Both the position numbers and the translations under genes were made by a program. From Benincasa hispida (Eukaryota; Streptophyta; Magnoliopsida; Cucurbitales; Cucurbitaceae), in NCBI RefSeq assembly GCF_009727055.1, contig NC_052349.1, positions 96,312,898 to 96,376,897 of the forward strand: 64,000 bases of DNA, in the 5' to 3' direction. Each line of letters starts with the position of its first letter. Positions within the stretch are counted from its first letter, which is position 1. The notes under the pieces are model-generated. The model did no database searches. It was not told the origin of the DNA and saw only the letters and a program-made list of their open reading frames with translations. This document shows positions 45,420-57,551 of the stretch, in pieces.

Positions 45420-47050
45420 TGATGCTTGATTTTTATGAAGTGAATTATGGATGATATGCGATGGTGAAATTGCGTTGTGCACTTAAGTTTCCTCAGCGGA
45501 ATCCAAGTGTAAATTCCACTGAGTTTCCTAGTAAGTTCAGGGTCGAACTCAGGGACTTGTAAAAACAGGTTGCGTTGGTAATTTTTATGAAAACTTTACG
45601 GTAACCGGATAAATAAATAAAGTGTTGGGATTGTTGTTTGCGTTAATGAAAATTAAACAAATGCGGTGGAGTTTGAAAAGAGTTGATGACCAGGAAATGT
45701 GATAAGTATGCAGTGAAAGGGTTGAGAAAAGTTTCGGCTAACACTTCCTAGGATGCGTTCATGCTATGCGATCATGCAACATGCATACAACAGTAAACCA
45801 CCTCTCGGTGTGAATGCCATGCGATATATGCACTAAGTCTAAGGGACTATACATAAGCCTCTATTCTTATTCATGCAATAACGAAATGACACACACAAAA
45901 ATTAGGCGACCACATAATATCATTCCCATCTCTAGGATGCATGTAATGCAGGTTGACAAACAGAGCTTATCTCTAAGTCCTTATCTCTTGTTTATACAGT
46001 TCTAATCTTGTTCTCTCGAGTCCATATTCTAACCTAGCTCTCTTGAGTCATTAGGTTCTTTCTTTAGACTCTCTCTCGAGTAGCTCTAAAGGGTATTTGG
46101 CACAACATAAAATAAGACCATTGCAAGCAATGAACTTCCTAGGTCATGTTAGCTTAGTTCTTCTCAACCCATTCGACTAGTTTAGCTACTCATGCGTGCT
46201 AAGAGAGTGACAAATGTAGAAATAGAACTTCCATTGTATAAATATAAAGATGAAGTACAAAATAACAATGCAAGTATAGAATAAAGGGCCTGATAGCAAT
46301 CTCTTGCTGCCTATGCTTTTACACTGTTTTTCTACTCGTGCTCAAAAGATAATCTCGCATTTGTGAGAGTCGGCCCGCTCTCTGTTTCTTCGCCTCAAGG
46401 TTCTCTTTCGAGTTTCCCTGAGTGATCTCCGACATCACCACTCTTCTCTTGCTCCGCCTTAAAACGAAAGGAAAACTATGAACAAAGACGTGCGAACTGA
46501 AGTATGAAATTTCGAACTGCTAAACCCCTTTTCTGAAGGATGCCCTTGGTATTTATAGAACATCAAGGGTGAACGGCAGTTTCTCTCTCATAATTGCACA
46601 GATGGGACTGCTTTAATTCTTGACTGATGCACCGAATAAGTCTCACCGAAAAGCTGAATGTACTTGTGATCGTTATCGGCTATCAACTTAATTCGGATTC
46701 GACTATCATCAGCTTTCTGTCCCATCGCGATTAATTAGCCTTTCACCCAGATGCGCTGATCAAGTTGCAGAATTCCTTCTCGGGCGAATATTTGCGAACA
46801 CGATCCCTGCAAAGCCTTGCGGTTATGTTGTGCTCAACCAATGATTTCCTATGATTGCAATTTTCACCTTGCGTCATCGTATATTCTGCACAAAAATACA
46901 AAAATCAACTGTTCAAATGCGATGAACGCATGCGATCACAATATTATGAAATTGATGCTTAATGGACAGAATTTAACATGTTTTATCAACGCAAGACAAC
47001 ATTGTTTAAGAACTTAGCACTATAATAACGTGCATTTCTACCCATTATCA
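45420..47050 (-). mobile_element. G3 3' LTR (gypsy, minus strand)
   Basis: In sense it starts TGATAATGGGTAGAAATGCACG at 47050 and ends ATCAAGCATCA at 45420. It aligns along its length with the G1 3' LTR. A TATA-like GGTATTTATAG reads on the plus strand near 46550. Next to 47050 lies a polypurine tract (AAATTTGGGGATG on the minus strand). Confidence 0.8.
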
Positions 47051-47471
47051 CATCCCCAAATTTAAACAATGCTTGTCCTCAAGCATAAGCTAAAGACTTC
47101 CTTTAGCAAGTCAACCGCAATGTTCTTTTCCTAGATTTCTCAAGGATACTTCGTTCAAATCCTATATACCAAAGTTTCCTTAAGTCGTATTCAAGTCTCT
47201 TCTTAAATATTTCTAAGACCTAGGGACTGCAAGCTTAACCTTCAAAAGGACTTTACTAATTTCCGGAACATCGCATGATTTATTTCAAAAATATTTTTTT
47301 TTCACCGGGGTGTTAAATGATTTTATCCTTGCATATTTTTTTGTCATTATTATTTTTTTTTCTGACCTTGCGCTGATCCAAGTGCCTTTCCTTCATTTTG
47401 GCTTACCCCCACGTGTGTCATGCGGACATCCAAGTACGCTCAACGCGCTCTTTCTAAGACTAAACTCATCC

Positions 47472-47701
47472 CTACTTGGCAGAGGAGTTGCGGTCATTTA
47501 TTTATGCGCTGATCCTGGTGACTTACTTTCGTTTTGGCTTGCCCCCACGTGTGTCATGCAGACACTGTCTCTTATACACATCTAGATGTGTATAAGAGAC
47601 AGCATACCTACTTGGCAGTGAAGTTGCGGTCATTTATTTATGCGCTGATCCTGGTGACTTACTTTCGTTTTGGCTTGCCCCCACGTGTGTCATGCGGACA
47701 T
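47472..47701. other. Second library junction adapter with flanking duplication (assembly artefact)
   Basis: 47565-47583 is CTGTCTCTTATACACATCT and 47584-47602 its reverse complement. The ~93 bases to its left (from CTACTTGGCAG, 47472) recur nearly identically to its right (47609-47701). Plus-strand translation through the adapter gives SYTHLDVYKRQ, a typical adapter-derived peptide in gene predictions. Confidence 0.96.
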
Positions 47702-48334
47702 CCAACTATGGGTAAGTGCCTTTCATAACTTAACTTTTATCAACATAGGTTTCCCATTGCGTTGACAGTGGAATTGTTATTCTCAAAATTTTTCCTCTTT
47801 TTTTTTATTTTTTTTCCAAAATAGCAAGGTCGAAAATGAATACCTCACCCCCAAATTTAAAATGCGGCAATGTCCTCATTGCCAAAAGATTGATATAAGT
47901 CATGCGATGTTCTTAGAAAGCTTCGTAAATAGAGTTTTAAAGAAAGCTGACAAACCCCTAACTTCAAGAAATATTTCATGAGGTGACTATCTTAAAGTTA
48001 AGATGACTCTAGTATATTCGAAAGAAATAGAAGCATGTTTTTCATCATTGAAATTATAATTGACAAAGAGAAATAGAAGCATGCAGTAACTTACTAAATT
48101 TATCCATGTCAAATGATTGCAGTAATCAAAGAGGATGCAGTGATATAACTTTTAAAACTAACATGCGATGCAGTGATAAAATTTTTAAACTTTTAAAACT
48201 AACATGCAGTAACTTCTTTCTTTTCTTTGTCCTCTGGGATCTTTACTGCCTTAATCCGGAGTTTTTCCCCATGAATGCTCATTACAATTTCCCCCTTGCG
48301 CACATCAATTTAAGCGCGACCGGTTGAAAGGAAT

Positions 48335-48630
48335 GGTCATCCCAATATGATGGGCGCATCTTCGTCCGCTTTATAATCCAAAATGAGGAAGTCTGCCAGC
48401 AGGATGAATTTATCGATTGAAATTGCACATTTTTCAACTCTCCTTCAGAGTGTATTCAGGATCTGTTAGCGAGCAGGAGAGTTTCCTTTGTGGGCGTAAG
48501 TGTGCCGGCATTCAATTGTTTGAAGATTGATAGCGACATTATGTTTATACTTGCCCTAAGATCGCATAGTGCTTGGTCACTGTAGGTCCCTCCGATAGAT
48601 CATGGTATCGTGAAGATTCCGGGTCGCCCA
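48335..48630 (-). pseudogene. Ty3/gypsy aspartic protease remnant (Athila-like)
   Basis: The minus strand reads GRPGIFTIP, then GGTYSDQALCDLRASINIM, SLSIFKQLNAGTLTPTKETL and LLANRS, the retropepsin block of Athila-type elements. The catalytic DxGA motif is DLRA (Asp codon at 48561-48563), so the Gly has become Arg. A TGA before SIGG and a stop after LLANRS break it. The following PADFLVLD-type part is out of frame. Confidence 0.8.
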
Positions 48631-48720
48631 TTTTAGGTGGGATCATAGCATTTTGCGCTGCAAGAAATATCGCGAGTTTTTCTTCCTCATTTTGTTTCTC
48701 TTTCAATCTTTACGGAGTTG

Positions 48721-48918
48721 CTAGTGGTTGAACTTCTTCTGTTTCAAGATCTTGAGGCTTAAGGTTGGATGAACTTCAGGGTCTATTTTCTCGGGCTTCT
48801 CCAAACTATAGGTCAACGGGTCTTCGGTTGTCACCACATTCAAGTTTGTCGCAATGGGCTTTTCCCCTACTTCCGCAATCATGTTGTCGCTTAGCAAGGA
48901 GACTGCTAAGGATTCCAA
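48721..48918 (-). pseudogene. Gypsy gag-protease linker fragment
   Basis: An open frame of 65 codons (YSLEKPEKIDPEVHPTLSL, charged and low complexity) lies upstream of the protease on the same strand. It resembles the region between gag and protease in Athila-type elements. No domain is recognisable, and it may be a chance frame. Confidence 0.35.
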
Positions 48919-48946
48919 AATTATTTGATAGGATATGGAATCACAA

Positions 48947-49963
48947 TGATAACTTGTAGAAATACAAGTTATTGTCTCTTAAAAGTTGGAACAGTTAGGA
49001 TCTTTATAGATAAAAACGCATCCATTCTAAGGAAAAACACAAAGAATTCCTTGTACACCGTTAACTCATTCAAACATTTTAGTTAAAATATGCTTCACTA
49101 ACGCATCTCAACACAGGAATTGAAGAAATTTCACTAAGTGTTGCAGACTTGGCCAACGCAAGGGCTATGTGTCCAAGGATGCTCAACGCAGAAAGGATAC
49201 ATTGGCTCGCACGTTTTCTGTCAAATAACCACTTGTAGGTTTAGACATCTGACTGGTGGCATCTGAATGTCTCAGAAATGGTAGGCAGCTGACTCAGGGT
49301 ATGGAATTTAATGCAAGTCTTGTCAATAAATTGCTTGGAGTTGCCTATAAAAAGGGAAGTTACCTACTAAAGAAAGAGTTAGCCATTTTTTAAAAAATAG
49401 ATACTTAGACATTTTAGAGAGCCAGCTAGTACTTTAGCTCAATTCTGCTGTCCGCAAGAAGAAAATAGGAGGGAAAAACCATTTTCACCGTTGATCAAGA
49501 GAAGCTATTGGAGATAAAGCTAAAGAGAGGAGTCTTCATCACGTTCCTCACCAAGTTGGTTGAACAAACATTAAAATTGAGCCAAAGAGAACAAGAAATT
49601 GGACTCTGTGGCTTGACTCGTTCGATCTACATCTCATTTCCATCTCTCTTTCATTCTATCAAGCTGAAATTGTTGTACAAACAATTGCTATCTTTAATCG
49701 AATTATTGATCATTCACCACTTATCCATTTGTTTACTTTGAAATTTGTTTGTGTTCATTAGTTCTCTGACTTAATGAATGTTTGAATTCTTTATGTCAAT
49801 CATCCTGATCAGTTGATTGAAGTTACCAAGTAGTTAAACCACTCGAGAGAGGCATTTAACTATAGAACACAACAAGTCAGAGCACATGGTAGGTATATAG
49901 ATAAAGTTACTTGCGTCTTTATTATGTTATCTGTAATCAACGCATACACCCTAGAGATAAGAA
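48947..49963 (+). mobile_element. G4: gypsy LTR, first part
   Basis: It starts TGATAACTTGTAGAAATACA with the same terminal hairpin as G2, on the plus strand. A TATA box (CCTATAAAAAGGG) lies near 49345. ACGCATACACCCTAGAGATA near the break matches other G LTRs. It is cut at 49964 by B2; the remainder is not in the window. Confidence 0.75.
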
Positions 49964-51134
49964 TGTTGGGTATGTCCTAAAACTCGCAGTTCGTAATCTT
50001 AGAAACATATTATATTTATCAATAAAAGTATTGTTAAAGATTTTATTCAATAAAAGTGTTATTGAAATTGAAATTGCATTATGCTATAAAATCCAATAAA
50101 CAAATCCATGGATGTAGTATGAATACCATGACTTTACGTAAAGACATAAAAGAGGATCAAGTTATAGTATATAGCCAAAAAGGTCTATAAGTATATGGAT
50201 GAGATTAGGTACCTTATCCTGGGGATACTATGAATGTGGCTTACTTTTATCCCGATACAAACGATGTGATCCTGAAATCATTCATATAGAGATATGCGAG
50301 TGGGGGCATCCTATGCAAAAGAGTTTTGCATAAGACCGAACCAAAAAATAGTCACTTTTCTTTATAACGACCGTTTACTGTTACAACTGACTACTTCAAT
50401 TCGATGACCTAGGATAACTCGATCTTAATCTTGAGCTAACTATGAACTTCTGTTTATTCAGGATTATCCTTTGATTTGCATAGATGAGAGTAGTTCAACA
50501 ACACTGCTCAACAAGCCTCCCATTTTGGGGATAAGATCGGATAGATAGCTGGGGACATAGTCTTGCACGATGGAATTCACTTCTACCAGTTTTAGGGTTA
50601 GTAGATAGGTTGTTCCCTGAAGTACTGATTCCTGGTCTTGAACAAAGGGGCCCCACCCTCTCATGGCCAAAAGAGACATGGTTTATTAGTTGGACTATAA
50701 ACCAATTGTTCAATAGAGGATCAGTAGGAGCTTAAGGAGCAAGATGTATTTACAGGGGTAAAACGGTATTTTTGACCTAGCTGTAAATACGAACGACCTG
50801 TGAAGGATTGATTTGTTGATCATGGTTAAATCAAGTGGACAGAAATATATCTACAGTAAGAAGAGTGCAACTATCAAGTTATAGTGGTATGTCTCGGTGG
50901 TTAAGAATACTGATTAACTTGGGTTAAAGAGTTTAACCGATTAATCTCAAATCGTTGGAGCTTATGATCTGTAGGTCCATAAGGTCCCTCTACTAGCTCG
51001 TAAAACATTACACCTTTGATTATAAAAGTGAGAGAATTTGAAGTTTTCAAATCCGAAATTAGGGTATGAATTTGAAATGTTCAAATTCAATTTAGGATTT
51101 GGATAATTATATTCGATATAATTAACGTTTGAAT
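49964..51134 (+). mobile_element. B2: copia LTR (B-like), first part
   Basis: It starts TGTTGGGTATGTCCTAAAAC and follows the B-family LTR (GCATCCTATGCAAAAGAG, CCTGTGAAGGATTG blocks) to about two thirds of its length. It is cut at 51135 by A2. The missing part should lie beyond the window if it survives. Confidence 0.75.
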
Positions 51135-53103
51135 TGTTGGGGTTGATGCCCTAAATATCGTAGGGTCCTATAGTTTGTAAACTTTGTATGAACAAACTCT
51201 TATGTGATTAATAATATATGATATTTTTATTCACTTTGTCTATAAATATATGTGATATTTTAGTTTCATTAACCACAAACCAATAAACTAACATCCAAGG
51301 TTATCATTGTAACTTAAACGTGTATGTGGAGACATACAGGTGGATCATGTTTAAGTGATAACCAAAATGGTATGTAGTATATAGATAAGGCTGGATACCT
51401 TATTCTGGTGACACTATGAGTATGACCTGCTTTGTAGGTGTTACAATTATTGTAAAGTGCTACAAATGATCTGATCCTGATCATTCATGTATTAGACATG
51501 CGAGTGGGGATATTCTATACAATGAAGTTTGTACAAGACCGAACCGCAAAATGTTGTCTCATTATATAACACCGTCATAATAGAGACTTTCATTTCACTA
51601 GGATGACCATAGGTAACATGACCTGAATCCTGAGTGAGTTGTGAGCTCCTGCCTATGAGGGCGGTCCTTTGATATGTATGGGTGAAAGTGGCTAGATCAC
51701 CGATTCAAACAAGCCTACCATTTTGGGATTCGTTTGATTTGGGAGCTAGGAACACAACTACACAAGATGAAATTCACTCCTTTCTGAAGCAAGGATAAGT
51801 AGAATAAATTGCTCTCTTAAGGGCTAATTTCGGGTATTGAACAATGTGGCGCCACACCTCTCCTGCCCTGAGAGAGGTTTAGTCATAGTAGAACTATGAT
51901 CTATTATTCATTAGAGGGATCGGTGGTACTTAAGGAGTTAGATGTAACTACAGGGCAAAACGATAATTTGGCCCAACTGTACTTACGAGCAATTTTTGAA
52001 GAGTCATCGTACTGTTGATTGGTTATATCCAATGGACACAGAAATATATTTGTAGTGCAAAGATGTAGCTGTCGGTCTTTAAGTGGAGTGCCCGGTAGTT
52101 AACAGATGGTGGATAATGTAATTAAAGAGTCTAATTATTATTCATGTACCGCTAGAGCTTCAAGCTACAGGTTTATAAGGTCCCTTGGTAGCTCAAAAGG
52201 ATTTTAGTTGAGAATCAGTTTTTGGTTTAATTAAATTGTTCAAATTAATAAGAGGGAATTTAATTAATATATGATATAATTTGTTATAATGTTTTTGATA
52301 CATTATAGTTTAATTGGAAGAAATAAATATTCGAATGAGATTCAATATATTTTCTATGAATGTGATTCATAGTTGTTAAATTTAATATAAATATGATTTA
52401 TATTATCCCATAAAATAGAGAAAAAGAACTATAGTTTATATTGTATATGATACAATATTAAAATTATAGGTTATATGTTATATTTGATATAAATGTAATT
52501 TAATATAAATATAATATGATAAGTTAGTTATCATATTTATTTATATTATTTTATTATTTGGAATAATAACTATCCTATTTTCTCTCCAACCACCCTAGTA
52601 GGTTCAATTTTGTGACAAAAGGAATAAAAGAAAATAATTTCTCTTTTTCCTTCTAAGACTAACATAAGAATACCTACAAGATTGAAAGAGATTGCTAGAC
52701 GATTGAGAATTACATAAACGTTCTGTCTTCTTCAATCTTCTTCTTCCTCCAAATTCATGCAATCCCTCCTAACCAAAATAGTCAGAGCCCACCACTCCTG
52801 GGTTCTCACCCTGAGAATACCAAAGGCTCACTATGGTAGTGTCTCCGTTTGATTCGAGGAGTTCTTGAAGAAAGTCTTCAAGAGGTTGCTGTGTTCGAGA
52901 CTCGTGACTGTTAGAGGGATTTACACGAAGAAAGGTTCTTCAAAAGTGATATCTCTTGAGACCTTTTTTCCTTGTAAAAAGCATGCTGTAATTTATTTAT
53001 GAATACATATCTTGTATGTTTATTGTAAATTTAGTTTTCAATAAAAATGAAATTTGGATGATCCGCTTCCGCTCAAGGATCTCCTTCCAAACGAGTTCTT
53101 TCA
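51135..53103 (+). repeat. A2 5' LTR (A family reference copy)
   Basis: 1969 bp, TGTTGGGGTTGATG to GAGTTCTTTCA. It carries no obvious half-site array, unlike the A1, F and A4 LTRs. It inserted into B2. Confidence 0.88.
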
Positions 53104-53121
53104 ATTGGTATATGAGGCAGG
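53104..53121 (+). promoter_or_regulatory. Primer binding site of A2, decayed
   Basis: ATTGGTATATGAGGCAGG directly follows the LTR. It resembles ATTGGTATCAGAGC with about three changes. Confidence 0.65.
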
Positions 53122-53437
53122 TTGTAGTTTTGATTCCAAATTTTGTTTCCTTATTGAATTCGTTTAGAGTAATGGTGGGTTTTAGAATCTGCATTGCTTT
53201 TATATGATAAAGATTTGTGGATGGTTTGTTGATGGATGTTTTAGGATAGAAATTTTTGTTTATGGCTTTCTGTTTGATTTACAAAGTTATATTATAAGGG
53301 CCCCTGCGTTTTTGGGCAATAAATTGCAATCGAGTATGTATTCATTTAGTTTTAAGTCGCTCGTGAGGTTTCAGAAGAAGGGTTATAGTGCATTTCAATA
53401 GAGAAAACGAAACGAAGGTTGCCGCATCGTAAAGCTG

Positions 53438-53830
53438 GAGCTAAACGATCGTTTAGATTTTGTTATGCGATCGTGTAGAGTTTACTACACGATCGTGTAG
53501 GATTTGCTAAACGATCGCATAGCTAATGCTACCTGATCGTGTTGTATTGGTTGCATGATCACATAGGTGCTCGATAGGTAAACGATCACGTGGTATATGA
53601 TACTTGACGCAAGCTTGCATGCTAAACGATCATGTAGACTATCATGCTCATCGTATAGTCATTAGCTACACGATCGCATGGTATATGATACTCGATGCAC
53701 GCTACACGATCGCATAGACTTTCATGCTCATCGCATAGTCAAAAGCTATGCGATCGCATATAAACGATCGTCTATACTCGATGCCTCGCTGCTCAACGAT
53801 CAGGAGTTTGCTACACGATCAACTGCAAAG
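53438..53830 (+). repeat. Half-site array in the A2 leader, with perfect 16-bp palindromes
   Basis: CTAAACGATCGTTTAG (53441-53456) and CTACACGATCGTGTAG (53485-53500) are perfect palindromes. CTAAACGATCGCATAG (53507-53522) pairs two different halves. More than ten further sites follow, including ATCGTATAG and CTACACGATCGCATAG. All fit CTANRCGATCGYNTAG or one half of it. Confidence 0.92.
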
Positions 53831-54883
53831 GTTCTTCGTGGAACGGTTCGAGGCTAGCGGTTCACGACCCGGTTCACTTGTTCCGAACTGGTGGACTCTT
53901 TTTTGTAATAAGTTAGCCTTTTATTTTGTTGTTGAGATTGTCTATCCCGGTCCATCAACTTTAGTTAAATATACATGTGATGTATGTTTATTTTATATGT
54001 CATAATGTATGTCATATAGTTTTAAAACCCACCATAGGTTATGAATTTATTATCATGCATCATTTTATATTATAAGTGTTATAATATATTAGTATGCATG
54101 ATTTAATTTACATAAAACATGCTTATGCATCATATAATATAAGAGTTATACTATATGTATGCATGCATTGTAGAATATCGATGCATCATTTATATTATAA
54201 ATGTTATAATATAAGGTTAAATGTTTGTATGGAATGAATGTTATAGCATAGTTCATTACTTAGTTATATAAAAGTTATATATTAGTAATGAATGAACATT
54301 GCATGAAGTATGACACTACTTTAAGTTAATTTATACTTGTTATAAATAACTTATGTATGTCTAGTTTGCAATGGTTGGTTTAATTGTTTCATTTCTTAAA
54401 AGTGTTATAATAAATGAAATTAGAATTATAATCAATAATAAAGAGTTGCACGCCAACCTTAGGTTTTAATCATTTTTTAAAAGTCTTTTAAAATTTGATT
54501 GAGATAGACTTAAGAACACGTTTCTAATGAGATTAGAAATTTAAGTTTAATCTTTTAAATCTATTTAATAGGATTAAATTGATTCCTAATAAAGGATTGC
54601 ATATGTAACAAATGTATCTATAAGGGACCTTTTGTCTAAGGCTGGTTCTGACTAGGTTAGGGTACTTAAGTCAATGGAAACGTCGCACCCCTACCTAGGA
54701 ACCTACCTAGAAAGGTGAATTAGATAAATTTGTTACATGTATGCAAGTTTGATGAAATTCTGTTAAAGAGTTTAATGGGACTTGAATCAAAGTTGTTTAA
54801 TCATCAAAAGCAAGAGGTTTTTTTTTTAGCAAATTAAACAAACACTTAGATAAAATCAATAGCCGGATTTTCTAAGTTAATGA

Positions 54884-56836
54884 TGTAAGAGTATATTAGC
54901 ATGAAATGGAAGCAACAAGGATCAATAAAACACTCTAATTCATTAATTTTGGCAGAAACTAAAGCATGCTCATACTAAAATAAGTGGGTTTCAAGTCATA
55001 CCTTTATAAAACTTCTTCAAATCTCGATTCTCAGCTGTAAACTTCTCCTAATCTTGTTGTAGACCATCTCAAGATCTTCTCGTCTATTCTCTTGGAGCTT
55101 TAGATTGAGTTGTGGGACTCACAATAAGCTTGAACGAAAGGAATTTGGAGAAGAGCTCACTGCTTCAACCCATTTGAAGAACACCTTTTTCACAACAAAA
55201 TTTTCAGCAAAAATTATATATTTGCATGCCTCAATTCCACTCCAATCTTCTCAATATATTGTAGGCTATCATGCAAAGAAGATGGTTGCATGAGATGCAA
55301 CTAATGCTTGGAGTTATTGAAGCCAAAGAGAGTGGGTTTCATGTGAGCAAGTTGAAGGCTTAATGGAAAAAACCATTTTTCCATTTTGTGCTGATTAAAT
55401 TTCAAATTTGAAATTTGAAAATCAATTTGATTTCAAAAAACAAAATATTATTAATTAATTTCATAAATTAATTTTTCTAATAAAATAAATAATGATTTAA
55501 ACAATATAAATAATTTTAATTAATTTAATATTAAATATTAAATTNNNNNNNNNNAAAATTAATAAATAATTATTTAAACAATTTAAATAATTCAAATTAA
55601 TTTAATATAAAAAATTAAATTAGTTTTCACACACAAATCTACCTTCATATATTTAAATCATATTTAAATATTAATTCTCCTATTCCGTTTAATTCTTAAA
55701 ATTAAACGTGTAATTATATCTCATATAATTACTAATTCCTTTAATCTAATTTGAACATTTCAAATTAACTTATCACGTTACTCTAAAGCTAATCCATTTA
55801 CGAGCTAGTAGGGGGACCTTGCGGACCTACAGATCATGGGCTTCAACGAACCGAGATTAATTGGCTAAACTCATTATACCGAATTAACCCCCATTCGTTA
55901 ACTAATGGATCACTCCACTAAAGCCCATAGTTGCACTCCCCTTACTGTAGATATATTATGTCCACATGATTTAACCATGATGAGTAAGTCAACCCTTCAT
56001 AGGTTATTCGTAATAATGGCTGGGTCAAATGTCTGTTTTACCCCCGAGATTACGTCTTGTTCCTTAAGTTCCTACTGATCCTCTAATGAACAACTGGTTT
56101 GTGATCCAGTCAATAAACCAAAACTCTTTCAGCCCAGTGAGAGGGTGGGATCCCTTGTTCAAGACTTGGATTCAATATTTGAGAGAACAACCTTTCTTCT
56201 ATCCCTAAATCGGGTAGGTGTGAATTTCGTCTTACACCCTATGTCTCCATCTATCTATTCGGTCTTACCCCTGAAATGGGAGGCTTATTGAGTCGACGCT
56301 GTTGAACCAATCCTCACCTATGAAAATCTAAGGATAATCTCGAATAAACAGGAGTTTATAGTTAGATCAGGATTAAGATCGAGTTACCTAGGTCATCTAA
56401 GTGAAATAGTCCATCTTATACAGTAAACAATGTTATAAAGTAAGAGTGACTTATTTCTTGGTCCAATCTTATGCAAACTCATTGCATAGGACGCCCCCAC
56501 TCCTCATGTCATAACATGTACGAATTAGGATTACTTCATTTGTAGCACTTTACAACTCTTTGTAATAACTACAGAGTAGGCCACATCTAATAGTGTTACC
56601 AGAATAAGGCACCCAACCTTATTCATATACTATAGATAATTTGGACTATTTACTCGAACCTGATCTACTTCTATGTGTCCACATAAAGTTCAAGTACTCA
56701 TGTAATAGTCATAGGTCTTAGTTTATTGGATTTAGACTTTTATGTATATAATTTATAAAATCAATAATAAATTTATTAACTATAGAAAATGTTTATCTTT
56801 TTACAAACTGCGAGTTTTAGGACATAAAACCCAACA
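54884..56836 (-). mobile_element. B3: solo copia LTR with perfect target duplication
   Basis: 1953 bp in minus orientation (sense start TGTTGGGTTTTATGTCC at 56836). AATGA flanks both ends (54879-54883 and 56837-56841). Leader F near 35430 (sense TTAATGAATCCCTAGG) shows the empty site. It includes a 10-N assembly gap at 55545-55554. Confidence 0.92.
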
Positions 56837-57551
56837 AATGAACCCTAGGTAGAACACTCAGTGGGAGGAAAATGGGGTATATGATACTTCACTTTAATCT
56901 TTACACGTTTCTCCCTAAAAATTCACACTGTGAGATCTACTCTCAGCCTTGAGGCACCATGGATGTCCTTCTACGGGTGGCGTTTGGGTAGGTCAATACC
57001 AAGGTGAATGGAGAGAGTGTTTATAGTAAGTGGGAGCGGGACATGTGACAACATATCCCTCGGTCTTTCTCATTGGGTTGGATAAAGTTTCATGCATCGC
57101 CTCGAGGCATCGTGGATGTTCCCCCTAAAGGATGACAATTTTGCATGATGCTTTATTTGATCTCTAGAAATGGATAGAGTTGCTTTAATCTCTTGTTTTA
57201 ATAAGATTTTCCCTAATGTTGGCTCATTAGGGCGGGACTCTAGAACTTAAAATGAGGAGTTACACTTACACAGAATTGTTAAGGATGTTAACGAATTCTG
57301 GACCAAACAATGGTGACTATTAGTTACAGTTACAAGGAGTGGTTTCTGTCTCATGGTTGAGAAAGTCTCATATCAGTGAAGGGGCATTTGATCACTCTAC
57401 AGTGACTTTTGTCCTGCCTCACTGAGGCATCATTGCAAAATAGATGTCACTTAGGGTACACTAGACTATTTTGCTAAAACTTGATTGGTTTTTTAAAAGT
57501 GGTTTAATGCAAGTAGACTTAATTAATTTTGTTCTGTTTCAACAATTTAAT

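Larger units (their letters stand above)
47051..48946 (-). mobile_element. G3 internal region (gypsy), 3' part
   Basis: It runs from the polypurine tract (47051-47066) upward. 47060-47900 is non-coding and parallels G1's centre, with repeated GGACATCC...CACGTGTGTCATGC units and an adapter artefact. 48060-48215 holds small repeats (AAAACTAACATGC). A protease remnant follows at 48335-48630. RT and integrase are absent between protease and polypurine tract, so most of pol is deleted. The region is cut at 48947 by G4. Confidence 0.75.
53122..57551 (+). other. A2 leader (with solo LTR B3 inside)
   Basis: Non-coding. It holds the half-site array (53438-53830), an AT-rich tract with repeated TATAAKTGTTATAATAT words (54050-54430), solo LTR B3 (54884-56836) and two copies of a GCCTYGAGGCAYCRTGGATGT motif (56945-56966 and 57099-57120). 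The last ~80 bases resemble the KLDWFFKSG-coding stretch before gag in E. Confidence 0.7.

Noticed and set aside
47534..47728. Small plus-strand open frame in the gypsy region
   Set aside because: It reads through the library adapter; part of the peptide is adapter translation.
49508..49741. 77-codon frame near a TATA box (49345)
   Set aside because: The TATA box belongs to LTR G4 and the frame has no recognisable product; it is more likely LTR R/U5 sequence.
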